Source of the DNA: CAYVQU01 sp964453155 | GTDB lineage: Bacteria; Chloroflexota; Anaerolineae; Anaerolineales; UBA11858 | Direction: 5' to 3' | Assembly (NCBI GenBank): GCA_964453155.1 | Contig: CAYVQU010000024.1 | Coordinates: 1 to 41,332 of the forward strand | Length of the DNA stretch: 41,332 nucleotides | Shown here: positions 7,802-16,268 of the stretch, in pieces | Numbering within the stretch: position 1 is the first letter of the stretch | Layout of the letters: each line of letters opens with the position of its first letter | Made by a program: the position numbers and the translations under genes | The notes under the pieces: generated by a model | Told to the model about the DNA's origin: nothing | Database searches by the model: none | Seen by the model: the letters and a program-made list of their open reading frames with translations, nothing else

Positions 7802-8306
7802 CAATCAGGGCTTTTTCTTCTTCGGTGACGGGTTCCCAAATTTGAGTGGCAAGATCGGTAAAAACTACGCCTTCGAGGTGATCGATTTCGTGTTGGAAGA
7901 TGCGGGCCAGCCACCCTTTGGCTTTTATTTTGACAGGTTGCCCGCGTCGATTTTGACCGCGAATGACCAAAGATTCGTGACGTTCAACGTCGCCGACCAG
8001 GTTGGGGACGGAGAGGCACCCTTCGGTTCCAATCAGTTTTTCCCGCGATGGCCGGGCAATTTCAGGGTTGACGACCATATACAGTTTGGGTTCGACTGTT
8101 TCGTCTTCTTCATCACCAAATTGAATGACGACGACGCGTTGGAGCACATTCACCTGGGGTGCCGCGAGCCCGACTCCCGGAGCGGCCCGCATGGTTTCCA
8201 CCATATCATCGATTAAAGATTGCAGTTCCGGCCCAAAGTCGGTCACTTTGCGGGCCTTGCGTTTCAACGTCGGGTGGGGGACAGTAATAATTTCTCGTAA
8301 TGCCAT
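7797..8306 (-). CDS. def: Peptide deformylase
   Basis: A 169-residue metalloenzyme that removes the formyl group from nascent N-terminal methionine. All three active-site motifs are present: GVGLAAPQ (44-51), EGCLS (95-99, metal ligand Cys97) and QHEIDH (138-143, ligands His139 and His143 with catalytic Glu140). Length is typical of bacterial type I enzymes. The gene is followed by recF on the same strand. The fmt gene that often accompanies def is not in the window. The stop codon lies inside the right arm of a perfect hairpin. Confidence 0.95.
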   Translation of the reverse strand: MALREIITVPHPTLKRKARKVTDFGPELQSLIDDMVETMRAAPGVGLAAPQVNVLQRVVVIQFGDEEDETVEPKLYMVVNPEIARPSREKLIGTEGCLSVPNLVGDVERHESLVIRGQNRRGQPVKIKAKGWLARIFQHEIDHLEGVVFTDLATQIWEPVTEEEKALID

Positions 8307-8486
8307 ATTTCAATCCAATAAGTGTTTTGCGGTTGTGGTTTATTTTTATTGTCAACGCAGTTTACCGCAAAACCTAAGCAGATTGCAGGTTGAGTAACCA
8401 ATTTCGACCTATAAATAACCTGCAATCTGCAAATTGTAACGATTCCAAAGTGCTCTCAAAGATTAGAGGTGCTTACGCCCCATATT

Positions 8487-10169
8487 TTACCAGCCATCGG
8501 GACCATCATCGATTTCAGTGGCTCTTTCAGATTCAGCTTCCGAATTGGACTGTTTGCGCGATTCTTCGTGGTAAATTTTTATCCACTGGGCCATCGATTG
8601 GTGTTCTTCTTCCAAGCGTTTTTGTTCGGCGTTCAAATGAAATTCTTCCATAAACCGTGAGATATCTGAGTGAACCAGGGATGGATCGTGGACTCCATCG
8701 AAAGTGAAGGTTTTTTCCCCAATGTCAATTTTCACATCGCCGACATTTAAAATCAGGTACAGGGTATTGGGAATTTCGTGACGGACACTCTGAATGCGGT
8801 CGATACTGGCTGAGTCGGTTTTCTCCTCACCGAGTGGTTTTTTATCCCGGTCAATAATTTGGGTCTTGGTGATCATGTAAATATCGTTGCGCCAGTCTTC
8901 ATACTGGTAAAACCACCATACCGCCATCACGATCGGAATAAAATAAATCCCCACCAGCCCAATTAGAGCGAAACTAGAGGCGTAAAGGACTGGTGTCAAC
9001 CAAACGCTAACAAATAATGCTCCCAAAAAAGCTATGGTGGGTTGCCAAGCTCGCCCCAAAAACAACAACCAATGTTTACGGTAGGTAATGCTATCTTTTC
9101 CAATGATCCGGTTTTTGAATATGGTGAAGCGTTGAACTTTCTCCTCCGCGGCTGGGGGTGGCGGAGTGGTTGGTAAAGGTGGCACTTTGACCCCTATGCT
9201 ACGTTGAACCGACCGCCGCATGGCCTCGTGGCGAATTTGCCGATTTTTCGTTCGTTCTTTGGTGATAAAGGCATCGATCATCCGTTTCATCCGTTCGGGA
9301 TGATAAATATCTGTCAATTTGAGCTGGCTATTGTACGTTTTAATATTGAGATCTCCCACTCGGAGTGAACGTGCAATAAAGTTTGGTGATTGAATCTCCA
9401 AAGATTGTACCGTCCGTAAAGGTACTTCTTGACTACTGGCACTGCGGAATATGATCCTTTCACGCCAAACAACCCTTAAATTAGTGATAAAGAAGTAATC
9501 ATTTCTCCATTCTAAATACGACCATATGCTGGCTGTTACACCAATCAAGGAAACAATCCCACCAATACTGGCTGAAATCAGGGTGAGTGTGGCCGAATCA
9601 AAGTAAACAAACGTTGCTATAGTAATAACCAAAACGACTAGCAAAATTACAAAGGTAATAATAACTTCCTCGACCAGCCGAATCGGATGACGTTTAGAGA
9701 CTAAACTGATGGTCTCATCGGGTCCTAACCAATTCAATTTCATTTTTCGAACCAGATCGTGGGTTTTCGTGGCAGCCTGTAAATACGGTTCCACATGCGG
9801 ATTGTTCCGCCGCATCAGTTCGAAATTCGCCGCGCTCATGACCAACAGATCGGTGTCGGTGGTGGCTACGATGGTGGCCGAACGCGGCCGTTTGTGGATC
9901 AGCGCATCCTCACCAAAAGAATCCCCGTAATCTAGGGTCGACAAATGCGTTTCGGAACCATCGACCTCTTTGCGACAGACTCGTACTTCCCCCTTGGTTA
10001 CAAAATAAACGTTTTCACCATCATCCCCCTGTTCAAACACGTTCTGGCCCTTTGTGACAAACTCAGTATCCATCTCCTCCGCGATCCGGGCTAACTGATC
10101 AGGAGTGACTTCTGTGAAAATCAGAACCTGTTTAAGAAAATTGACGCGATCTTTTGGATCTTGTAACAT
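8487..10169 (-). CDS. Cyclic nucleotide-binding and bacterial PH-like membrane protein
   Basis: A 560-residue protein of unusual architecture. Residues 1-130 form a cNMP-binding domain with an intact phosphate-binding cassette (FGEDALIHKRPRSATIVA, with E87 and R95). Two membrane segments follow (~165-190 and ~195-215), then a cytoplasmic bacterial-PH-like domain (NDYFFITNLRVVWRERIIF, ~222-300), a Pro-rich linker (~330-345), a second membrane pair (~380-425) and a second PH-like domain opening NDIYMITKTQIIDRDKK. Each WRND-(Y/I) motif marks the start of a PH unit. Known parts are YdbS/YdbT-like, but the N-terminal cNMP sensor is distinctive. A TAAAAT box seven bases upstream of the ATG suggests a leaderless mRNA. 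Role unknown; membrane signalling is an inference. Confidence 0.85.
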   Translation of the reverse strand: MLQDPKDRVNFLKQVLIFTEVTPDQLARIAEEMDTEFVTKGQNVFEQGDDGENVYFVTKGEVRVCRKEVDGSETHLSTLDYGDSFGEDALIHKRPRSATIVATTDTDLLVMSAANFELMRRNNPHVEPYLQAATKTHDLVRKMKLNWLGPDETISLVSKRHPIRLVEEVIITFVILLVVLVITIATFVYFDSATLTLISASIGGIVSLIGVTASIWSYLEWRNDYFFITNLRVVWRERIIFRSASSQEVPLRTVQSLEIQSPNFIARSLRVGDLNIKTYNSQLKLTDIYHPERMKRMIDAFITKERTKNRQIRHEAMRRSVQRSIGVKVPPLPTTPPPPAAEEKVQRFTIFKNRIIGKDSITYRKHWLLFLGRAWQPTIAFLGALFVSVWLTPVLYASSFALIGLVGIYFIPIVMAVWWFYQYEDWRNDIYMITKTQIIDRDKKPLGEEKTDSASIDRIQSVRHEIPNTLYLILNVGDVKIDIGEKTFTFDGVHDPSLVHSDISRFMEEFHLNAEQKRLEEEHQSMAQWIKIYHEESRKQSNSEAESERATEIDDGPDGW

Positions 10170-10175
10170 AGTTTC

Positions 10176-10181
10176 ATTTTA
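10176..10181 (-). promoter_or_regulatory. -10 box of cNMP/PH gene (leaderless)
   Basis: On the minus strand, GCGGTAAAAT ends at 10176, seven bases before the first base of the ATG at 10169. The same GCGGTAAAAT string precedes the kinase gene near 37579-37587. No Shine-Dalgarno is visible. Confidence 0.45.
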
Positions 10182-10198
10182 CCGCTTTTTGCAAAATT

Positions 10199-10268
10199 GT
10201 TGGTTAGTTTGATCGGTGGTTATTCACTTCTAATCCAATCACCAAACTACCTATCAACAAACCAACCT
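10199..10268. repeat. GGTTAGTTTG palindromic repeat between divergent genes
   Basis: The left part TTGGTTAGTTTGATCGGTGG (10199-10218) is answered by an imperfect complement built from CCAATCACC and CAACAAACCAACC (10236-10268). It is the same family as 33204-33292 and the half-copy at 6492-6541. It lies between the divergent cNMP/PH and phosphohexomutase genes. Confidence 0.5.
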
Positions 10269-10304
10269 CCCCTACAAAAGACTAATCTATATATTCTCGA
10301 TCAA

Positions 10305-10313
10305 TGATAGAAT
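10305..10313 (+). promoter_or_regulatory. Extended -10 of phosphohexomutase gene
   Basis: TGATAGAAT (TGn plus TAGAAT, 10308-10313) lies about 38 bases before the ATG, and a clear AAGGAG at 10336-10341 follows. This gene therefore has a normal leader. The -35 region is poor. Confidence 0.4.
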
Positions 10314-10350
10314 CGGGCCGATTGATACTAACTCTCAAGGAGCAAGAATT

Positions 10351-11811
10351 ATGCCGATTAGTTTCGGAACCGACGGCTGGCGGGCCGTCATTTCAGATAC
10401 GTTTACGTTTCACAATTTGCGCCTGGTGACCCAGGCCATTGCGGATGCCGTCAGTTCAGAATCCTGGAACCGTAATATTCCGAACAATGATGGAATTAAT
10501 CCCCGCAAAATCATTGTGGGATTTGATCCTCGCTTTTTGTCAGATCGTTATGCGATCGATGTTGCCCGGGTTTTGGCTGCCAATGGTTTCACCGTTTTCC
10601 TGGCTCAAGCCGACGCCCCTACGCCCGCAATTTCCTACGCAGTCAAAAATCTCAGAGCAGCTGGTGGTATTGTTATCACGGCTTCCCACAATGCCCCGCG
10701 CTATAACGGGATTAAGCTAAAAGCTTCTTACGGTGGATCGGCTTCACCAGAGCAATCTCACCGGGTAGAAGTTTATTTGAATGATAACGAAGAACGCGGC
10801 CGCGGTCCTAATCTCATGGATAGGGACAAAGCCCGTGAGTTGGGCTTGATCGAACGTTTCAATCCGCTGCCCAAATACTTCAATCACCTGCGAACTTTGG
10901 TCGATTTTGATGCGATTGCCGAAAACCCTCCCCGGGTTGTGGTTGACTCAATGCATGGTTCGGGACGTGGGGTCATCAAGAGTATCTTACAAGGGACCGG
11001 CGTGGAAGTCACTGAAATTCGGGGCGAAATGAATCCTGGATTTGGTGGCACTCACCCTGAACCCATTGGCCGTAACCTGGCCGCCTTGGCGGGTGCGATC
11101 GCTACTGGTTTTGGAGATCTTGGTTTGGCGACCGATGGGGATGCCGACCGGATTGGGGCCATGGATGGGCGCGGTAACTTCGTCGATCCCCATAAGATCA
11201 TGGCGCTGGCCTTACAGTATTTAGTCGAAACACGCGGTTGGCGGGGGCCGGTCGTCCGGACAGTGTCCACTACCCGGATGATTGACCGATTGGCCGACCG
11301 CTATGGTTTGCCGGTTTATGAAACCCCGGTAGGCTTCAACCATATCGCCGATTACATGCTCAAAGAAAACGTGCTGATTGGTGGTGAAGAATCAGGTGGA
11401 ATCTCTATTCAGGGGAATATCCCTGAAGGAGATGGGATTCTAATGGGCCTATTGCTGGTGGAAATTGTGGCGACTTCGGGGAAGTCCCTTTACGAATTGG
11501 TAAATGATTTGCTGGCCGATGTGGGTCCGGCTTTTTACGAACGAACCGATTTGCGTCTGAAACGTCCAGTGGAGAAATCCCGGATGGTTACCCGCCTCAA
11601 AGATGGCGCCCCTTCCGAAATTGGCGGTCACCCGGTTGCCGAAGTCCAGACGGTAGATGGCGTCAAATATGTGATGGGGGATGATTCCTGGTTGTTGATT
11701 CGCCCTTCCGGAACCGAACCGGTCTTACGAGTTTACGCTGAAGGACGCACCGAGGCCATGGTCACGGCGCTATTAGGGTATGGAGAAGAGGTCGCCAGCA
11801 GTATTACCTAG
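10351..11811 (+). CDS. Phosphoglucomutase/phosphomannomutase family protein
   Basis: A 486-residue alpha-D-phosphohexomutase. Four-domain landmarks are present: FGTDGWRA (5-12), the catalytic phosphoserine loop TASHNAPRYNG (110-120, Ser112), the metal loop TDGDADRIG (261-269), the sugar-recognition loop GGEESGG (344-350), and the phosphate-binding RPSGTEPVLR near the C-terminus. The enzyme interconverts hexose 1- and 6-phosphates for glycogen, envelope polysaccharide or nucleotide-sugar supply; glucose versus mannose preference cannot be decided from sequence alone. Length is typical of the short bacterial group. A good AAGGAG site fixes the start and a strong terminator follows, so it is monocistronic. 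Confidence 0.93.
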   Translation: MPISFGTDGWRAVISDTFTFHNLRLVTQAIADAVSSESWNRNIPNNDGINPRKIIVGFDPRFLSDRYAIDVARVLAANGFTVFLAQADAPTPAISYAVKNLRAAGGIVITASHNAPRYNGIKLKASYGGSASPEQSHRVEVYLNDNEERGRGPNLMDRDKARELGLIERFNPLPKYFNHLRTLVDFDAIAENPPRVVVDSMHGSGRGVIKSILQGTGVEVTEIRGEMNPGFGGTHPEPIGRNLAALAGAIATGFGDLGLATDGDADRIGAMDGRGNFVDPHKIMALALQYLVETRGWRGPVVRTVSTTRMIDRLADRYGLPVYETPVGFNHIADYMLKENVLIGGEESGGISIQGNIPEGDGILMGLLLVEIVATSGKSLYELVNDLLADVGPAFYERTDLRLKRPVEKSRMVTRLKDGAPSEIGGHPVAEVQTVDGVKYVMGDDSWLLIRPSGTEPVLRVYAEGRTEAMVTALLGYGEEVASSIT

Positions 11812-11863
11812 AATTAACGCTAGTTTGGGCTAAGTTTTCTAGCCCAAGTATCCAAAATAACGC

Positions 11864-11901
11864 AGAACACCAGCTCATCAAAAGCTGGTGTTCTTTTTTT
11901 T
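11864..11901 (+). terminator. Rho-independent terminator of phosphohexomutase gene
   Basis: AGAACACCAGCT (11864-11875) pairs with AGCTGGTGTTCT (11883-11894) and is followed by a run of T. A smaller hairpin (TTGGGCTA / TAGCCCAA, 11825-11847) sits between the stop codon and this terminator. Confidence 0.88.
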
Positions 11902-11972
11902 AAATGAGCGAAAGCCAAAGCTAAAAATTCAGGCCTTTACTTGAAAAATACGATGTGATCGTGGGGGTATTC

Positions 11973-12563
11973 TTACACTCCAGAGCGTAAACGCCGAGCC
12001 AGGAAAATGACCAATACGAGGGAGGCGGCCAGCGCAACCATGCCTGGCACGCCAACATCATCCATGAAGCCAGTTTCCGGTAACTCGGTTGATATAGGTG
12101 TAATGGTTAATGCGTTTTCAGCCTGCTGAGTGAATAAAGCTGCGACAGTAGCCGTGCGGGGGTCTACTTCTTCCCCCATTCCGCTGTCCTCTTCGTCCTC
12201 CTTGACAACCGGGGTATCGGTGGCGGCCACCACTGCGGTTGGACTGGCGGTCGGTGTATTGGGCGCGGGGGTCGCGGTGTTGGTCGGCGTTGGGGTCCAT
12301 AATGCCGCCTCGGCGGTAGCTTCACTCAACATCGCGACTTCTGTATTTTGAGCGTTGATCTCTGCAACTTCAGTGCTTTTTGCATTGCGGCTGCGGGGTA
12401 GAAAAACCATCGCATAGACAGCCATACACACCAACGAGAGAATGAGTACTGCACCGAGAATGCCCGCCACTAAAATGAAAGTGCGGTTACTCGATTCGCC
12501 CTCCTGTTCTTCTTCATCTTCCAATTCCATATCATCCAGATCAAAATCATCCATTAGGGTCAT
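11973..12563 (-). CDS. LPETG-anchored, Thr/Pro-rich membrane-tethered protein
   Basis: About 196 residues. The acidic N-terminus (residues 4-23) is followed by a strong membrane segment (~29-54), a Thr/Ala/Pro-rich linker (WTPTPTNTATPAP, ~89-120), an acidic patch, then LPETG (161-165), a hydrophobic stretch (~172-189) and an Arg-rich end (ARRLRSG). The C-terminus has the complete three-part sortase sorting signal, or an LPxTG-like exosortase-type anchor. There is no enzymatic domain. GAGGAGAG six bases upstream of the ATG at 12563 fixes the start, eight codons inside the open frame. No sortase gene is in the window. The acidic N-terminus would be cytoplasmic and the linker external, so it could be a surface spacer or a small receptor; function unknown. 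Confidence 0.75.
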   Translation of the reverse strand: MTLMDDFDLDDMELEDEEEQEGESSNRTFILVAGILGAVLILSLVCMAVYAMVFLPRSRNAKSTEVAEINAQNTEVAMLSEATAEAALWTPTPTNTATPAPNTPTASPTAVVAATDTPVVKEDEEDSGMGEEVDPRTATVAALFTQQAENALTITPISTELPETGFMDDVGVPGMVALAASLVLVIFLARRLRSGV

Positions 12564-12699
12564 GTCTCTCTCCTCGTCAGGCCCCACGGTGTTCCGCAGG
12601 ATTTCTGTTTATGCATCTTTATCCAGCTGGTTGCTCCATTTTACGCCAGGTTACAGTTTGTTACCAGTAATTTTATCGTAAAGTGTAATTTGATCAAAT

Positions 12700-13755
12700 T
12701 TAAGCAATTACTTCCAAGTTAGCCAGGGGCACTTGGACGCTATGGTCATCATTCAAGGCAATTAAGGCGCCTGCAGCCCGGAGACCGTTGGGCAGGACAA
12801 TAGGATCATTATACAGCAATTCTATCGTCCCAGTCTGGGCTTGATAAGGATGGCGAGAGATTCGCACAGTTTGCCCTGGATTGAGCGGTTCGAGTAGCGA
12901 TGGTGGTTGGGCTTCTCGGGTTGCGGGTAAGGGAATTATGACTTCTGGGCGGTGTCCGCTTTGAAGGTTGAGGGCCTCGGCATTAATCGCGACTTCTCGG
13001 TTTGAGTTGGATGTCAGTAATTTATAACTGACCGAATTCATGGGTATTTGCCCAAATCCCTCCAACGCAATTACCGGGAAACTCACTTTCTTTGCCAGTG
13101 GAATCAGGTTGGCTGAAATACTCGTCACAATCAAACCGCGAATTGGAACTTCAGCCGCTTTTTGCAATACTGTAGCATCGGCACAATAGCCGCCTAACAC
13201 GATTGAGCCGCGCAAGCTGACGTCAATGTGAACCGGGTTCAACTCATCATCAGGGGTCTCGATCTTAGACTGCAGCAGACCAAAATCAGCCCGCCCATTG
13301 CCCCACACTCCTTGGATCAGAGCACCTTCGGTGGCAACCACAGCTCCATATTCGGGAATGAGTTCAGATACTTCGCCGGTGATACCGGCCCGGAGTGCAA
13401 ACGGTGGTTTCTCAATTCTGAGTAAAACCTGACCTTCGCCAGCTAGCATAATGCGCCCGTCTACCGGAGCCCGTACTACTCGCCGGGTAATTCCAACTGG
13501 GCCAGCTACGATATCCCCTTCCTTAACATCATCGCCCATTATTCGCTGGATAGCATCATCTGCTTGCTCGATCGATACACCTAAACCTTGGGCAATATTT
13601 AAGATGATATGCTCAGGGGCCAAATCGGTTTCCGCGATGACATCACGCGGGGCAACTTTTTGCCCCTGACGCGCCACCACTCGTCCGGGAATAGGCAATA
13701 CTCTTTCTCGTTCTATAGTGGTGAGGGGTAAGATGTTTATTACGGGTGCCTGCAT
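12700..13755 (-). CDS. Conserved barrel-sandwich/KOW-like protein, last gene of the seven-gene operon
   Basis: A 351-residue soluble protein of no assigned function. The N-terminal half (LPIPGRVVARQGQKVAPRDVIAET, then RRVVRAPVDGRIM) reads like a lipoyl/biotin-type barrel-sandwich: beta-rich, with repeated APxDG and G-Q-V-L turns. The middle (~145-260) has GVWGNGRADFG, a beta-strand ladder (DVSLRGSIVLGG) and a Rossmann-like stretch (RGLIVTSISANLIPLAKK). The C-terminus has a KOW-like element (GQTVRISRHPYQAQTGTIE). It is the last gene of the operon, 60 bases after the MutL-like gene. M at 13755 is preferred over an upstream TTG because AGGAAA precedes it. I infer it works with the MutL-like protein. 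Confidence 0.72.
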   Translation of the reverse strand: MQAPVINILPLTTIERERVLPIPGRVVARQGQKVAPRDVIAETDLAPEHIILNIAQGLGVSIEQADDAIQRIMGDDVKEGDIVAGPVGITRRVVRAPVDGRIMLAGEGQVLLRIEKPPFALRAGITGEVSELIPEYGAVVATEGALIQGVWGNGRADFGLLQSKIETPDDELNPVHIDVSLRGSIVLGGYCADATVLQKAAEVPIRGLIVTSISANLIPLAKKVSFPVIALEGFGQIPMNSVSYKLLTSNSNREVAINAEALNLQSGHRPEVIIPLPATREAQPPSLLEPLNPGQTVRISRHPYQAQTGTIELLYNDPIVLPNGLRAAGALIALNDDHSVQVPLANLEVIA

Positions 13756-13815
13756 GTGCAATTTCCTATTCAATACCGTTATTCAATCGGGTGCAAGATA
13801 AATGCCACCAAGTCC

Positions 13816-15570
13816 CTAGCTACCAAAAGTCCACAACCACTTCTTGTACAATTCGCCGCGGCGATCAACGTCAGCATGGGTGGTGAGCGGGCGGCCGCGT
13901 GCATCGATGATCACACCCAGTGCGCCGCCCACAACCTGCACCCGGCTGCTTCGACCTGGTCCCATTCCAACATCGAAGCGGTGTAATGGTTGGAGGCGCA
14001 GTGTGGCGGTTGCCCCCTGGGGGAGGGCCAATACTTCGATTGCTCCGTTTTTTACTTCGGCATTGGTTTCGGTTCCATCTTCCTGGGTGAGTTTGGCTCG
14101 CAAAATAGGGATACCGCTCCGCGCAATGCCTACCGGTGAAATCACTGTTCCCAGATTCAAGATCGTATTGGATCCTAAAACCTGAATGGCTAAGATGGGG
14201 TTGATATCGGCCGCGGCGCCTAAAGCTGAAATGAGATGGTTCTTGTCGAGTAGGATGGTGGTGATTCCGGTAGGTTGGAGGCTATCTAATAACATTAGCA
14301 TCGTCTGACCCAATTTGGGGGCCGCGGTTAAGCTGCTGCCAGTTGCCAAAATTGGTTCGAAACCCGGGAGCAACCCAGTCCGTCCACCAGTGACTTTTTC
14401 AGGAAAACTGCGTGAAATTTTAAATAAGGCCATTCGAATCGCCTGCCGGGTGATGGCCTGTTCAATGTCTAAATCTTCAACGGTTGCTGGAATACTGGCC
14501 GGATAAGCTGCTTTATTGTAGATATAATCACGGACAGTATTTTCTGATACCTTTACGGTTAGCCACCGGGTGATCGTTTCGATTTTAGTGTGTCGTAAGA
14601 TTTGCGGGAGATGTTCTCCTAATCCAAATTCTGGATAAACGCCGATAAACGCATCACCCTGAAAAGCAGCTGATAGGGTCGTGGCTGAAGCCCCGATATC
14701 GACCCCCAAGACCCCTTTTGCCGGATCGTATATTTTGCTCAAAAACCGGGTAACTCGCCCGAAGGCGGTCGAGGTAGGTAATAAGCGTCCTTGAGCCCAC
14801 TCATCCAATTCGGTGACGCTATGGATCTGCTGCCCTCTTATTCTTTTGAAAACCTGGGCCAGTTGCGGTTGAACATGGGCTAACTGCTCAACTTCGAGTG
14901 CTGGGCGAATATTGGGGGCCACGTGAACATTGGCTACGGAGCCCAGGGTTTCATTGACTTCTTTATGTACGGCTTGGTTCCCCGAAAACAGGACATGGGG
15001 TTGTTGTCCTTTGGGCAGTAAGAAGCTAGCTAAACCCACGGCCTCCAATAAATTTTGGATGGATAAGGTGGCGCCCCCCTCAATGCCTCCCGCTATGATG
15101 ATCAGATCTGGCCGGGCTTGTAAAATGGCATCAATTCGTTGAGATGGTTGGCGGCGGTCATTTAAACTGACGGTTTCAACAATCCGTGAATAGGTATTCT
15201 CGGCCAGATGTTTGGCACTTTCGAGGGATATATTTTCTAACAACCCCACTGCCACAATCTTTAACGGTGGTCCGGCAGACATTGTCAGGGCAAAAGCATC
15301 TACGCCGGCGCCGTCGTTTTGGCTGGGGATGATCAAGTTTTCATCACTGGTGGTAAGCAGCCGCCCCGTAATTTCTTCTAGTTTTTTAAGGGCCTGACGC
15401 ACCCCCTCCCCCGCATCCTGCATAGGGCTGGCCGTGGTGGTGTTGGCTGTGCCGGCTGCAATAAACCGGTAACTCCCCCCAATCACGTCGAAAAGCATCG
15501 CGCGGGTTGTAACGGTACCAATATCAATGGCCAGGAGAGAATCAGCAGTAACAATAGAGGACGTCATCAT
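13816..15570 (-). CDS. MutL-like (glutamate mutase L) ASKHA-fold protein
   Basis: A ~584-residue protein with two actin/Hsp70-type nucleotide-binding signatures: LLAIDIGTVTTRAMLFD at the N-terminus and GVLGVDIGASATTLSAAF in the middle. This is the layout of the MutL family, best known from clostridial glutamate mutase operons, where it is thought to act as a chaperone or reactivase. No glutamate mutase subunit (GlmS/GlmE) is present here, so its client must differ. The C-terminus has many beta strands and ends with a conserved GPGRSSRVQVVGGALGVIIDARGRP stretch interrupted only by short turns. The start is one of two adjacent ATGs (15570 or 15567); a longer frame to 15633 would overlap the upstream gene by 49 bases and is unlikely. 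Confidence 0.82.
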   Translation of the reverse strand: MMTSSIVTADSLLAIDIGTVTTRAMLFDVIGGSYRFIAAGTANTTTASPMQDAGEGVRQALKKLEEITGRLLTTSDENLIIPSQNDGAGVDAFALTMSAGPPLKIVAVGLLENISLESAKHLAENTYSRIVETVSLNDRRQPSQRIDAILQARPDLIIIAGGIEGGATLSIQNLLEAVGLASFLLPKGQQPHVLFSGNQAVHKEVNETLGSVANVHVAPNIRPALEVEQLAHVQPQLAQVFKRIRGQQIHSVTELDEWAQGRLLPTSTAFGRVTRFLSKIYDPAKGVLGVDIGASATTLSAAFQGDAFIGVYPEFGLGEHLPQILRHTKIETITRWLTVKVSENTVRDYIYNKAAYPASIPATVEDLDIEQAITRQAIRMALFKISRSFPEKVTGGRTGLLPGFEPILATGSSLTAAPKLGQTMLMLLDSLQPTGITTILLDKNHLISALGAAADINPILAIQVLGSNTILNLGTVISPVGIARSGIPILRAKLTQEDGTETNAEVKNGAIEVLALPQGATATLRLQPLHRFDVGMGPGRSSRVQVVGGALGVIIDARGRPLTTHADVDRRGELYKKWLWTFGS

Positions 15571-15584
15571 AAAATAACTAGGGT

Positions 15585-16268
15585 CTAGGGTGCGAAAATG
15601 GTCGGCAACAATAAATCCCGCACGAAACTCCACAAAAATGAGAAGCGCTCGATGAGAGCTGTTAAAGCCGCATAATATACCCCGGCAAACAAAGCCCCAA
15701 AGGTAATGGCGATAAAGACCTGGCCAATATAACCAATCCAGGTCAAGATTTGTGTTCGCGGGGTGGGGCTATCGGCATTCTTTGAGACGCTAAATTGGAA
15801 ATAGATCATCGTTGCCAAGGTTCCTACGAGAATGACCGTGGCATCTAAAATATTTTGGGTCTCAAATAGATTGATCGTGGCTGCCATTTGAGGGGTGACT
15901 GTACCGATTACGGCCCCGCCAACAGCTGCTGCCGCGCCAACCCCCACCAAAATTGCCATTGAAACATTACCCAATTTCGACATGCGCGGTGACAACTTGG
16001 TTAACACCAGTGCACTGGGGATCAGATAAATTACAGCCAGAATCTTCTCACTCCGATTATCACTCAAGAGCGGGAAGATCAGGTGTGGCAAAATAACATT
16101 GTAGGTGGTAACAACTAAAGCATATCCCGCTGCAACCCCAATAAAAATATGGATCGTCCAGCGAAAAATGGCGTTATCACCCCAAACATAGCTGAAGACA
16201 AAGAAAGTGAAGCTGAAGCCAATCAGCACTCCGACTAAATCAACCAGGGGAATTTCGAATGGATTCAT
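15585..16268 (-). CDS. Integral membrane protein of the seven-gene operon
   Basis: A 227-residue polytopic membrane protein, about six hydrophobic segments: ~9-27, 33-53, 78-95, 102-125, 140-158 and 178-202. There are no catalytic motifs. It starts with ATG overlapping the TGA of the 929-residue zinc-ribbon gene (ATGA at 16265-16268), so translation is coupled, and it ends 14 bases before the MutL-like gene. Its hydrophobic pattern is similar to that of the membrane protein at 19058-19729, and both flank the 929-residue protein. I do not recognise the family. Confidence 0.72.
   Translation of the reverse strand: MNPFEIPLVDLVGVLIGFSFTFFVFSYVWGDNAIFRWTIHIFIGVAAGYALVVTTYNVILPHLIFPLLSDNRSEKILAVIYLIPSALVLTKLSPRMSKLGNVSMAILVGVGAAAAVGGAVIGTVTPQMAATINLFETQNILDATVILVGTLATMIYFQFSVSKNADSPTPRTQILTWIGYIGQVFIAITFGALFAGVYYAALTALIERFSFLWSFVRDLLLPTIFAP

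Noticed and set aside
7533..8216. Open frame of 227 codons on the plus strand, and another at 6740-7225
   Set aside because: They lie opposite recF and def, which have all their family motifs, and encode no recognisable protein; they are antisense shadows.
11973..12563. A sortase partner for the LPETG protein
   Set aside because: No sortase-like catalytic motif (TLxTC) was seen in any frame of the window.
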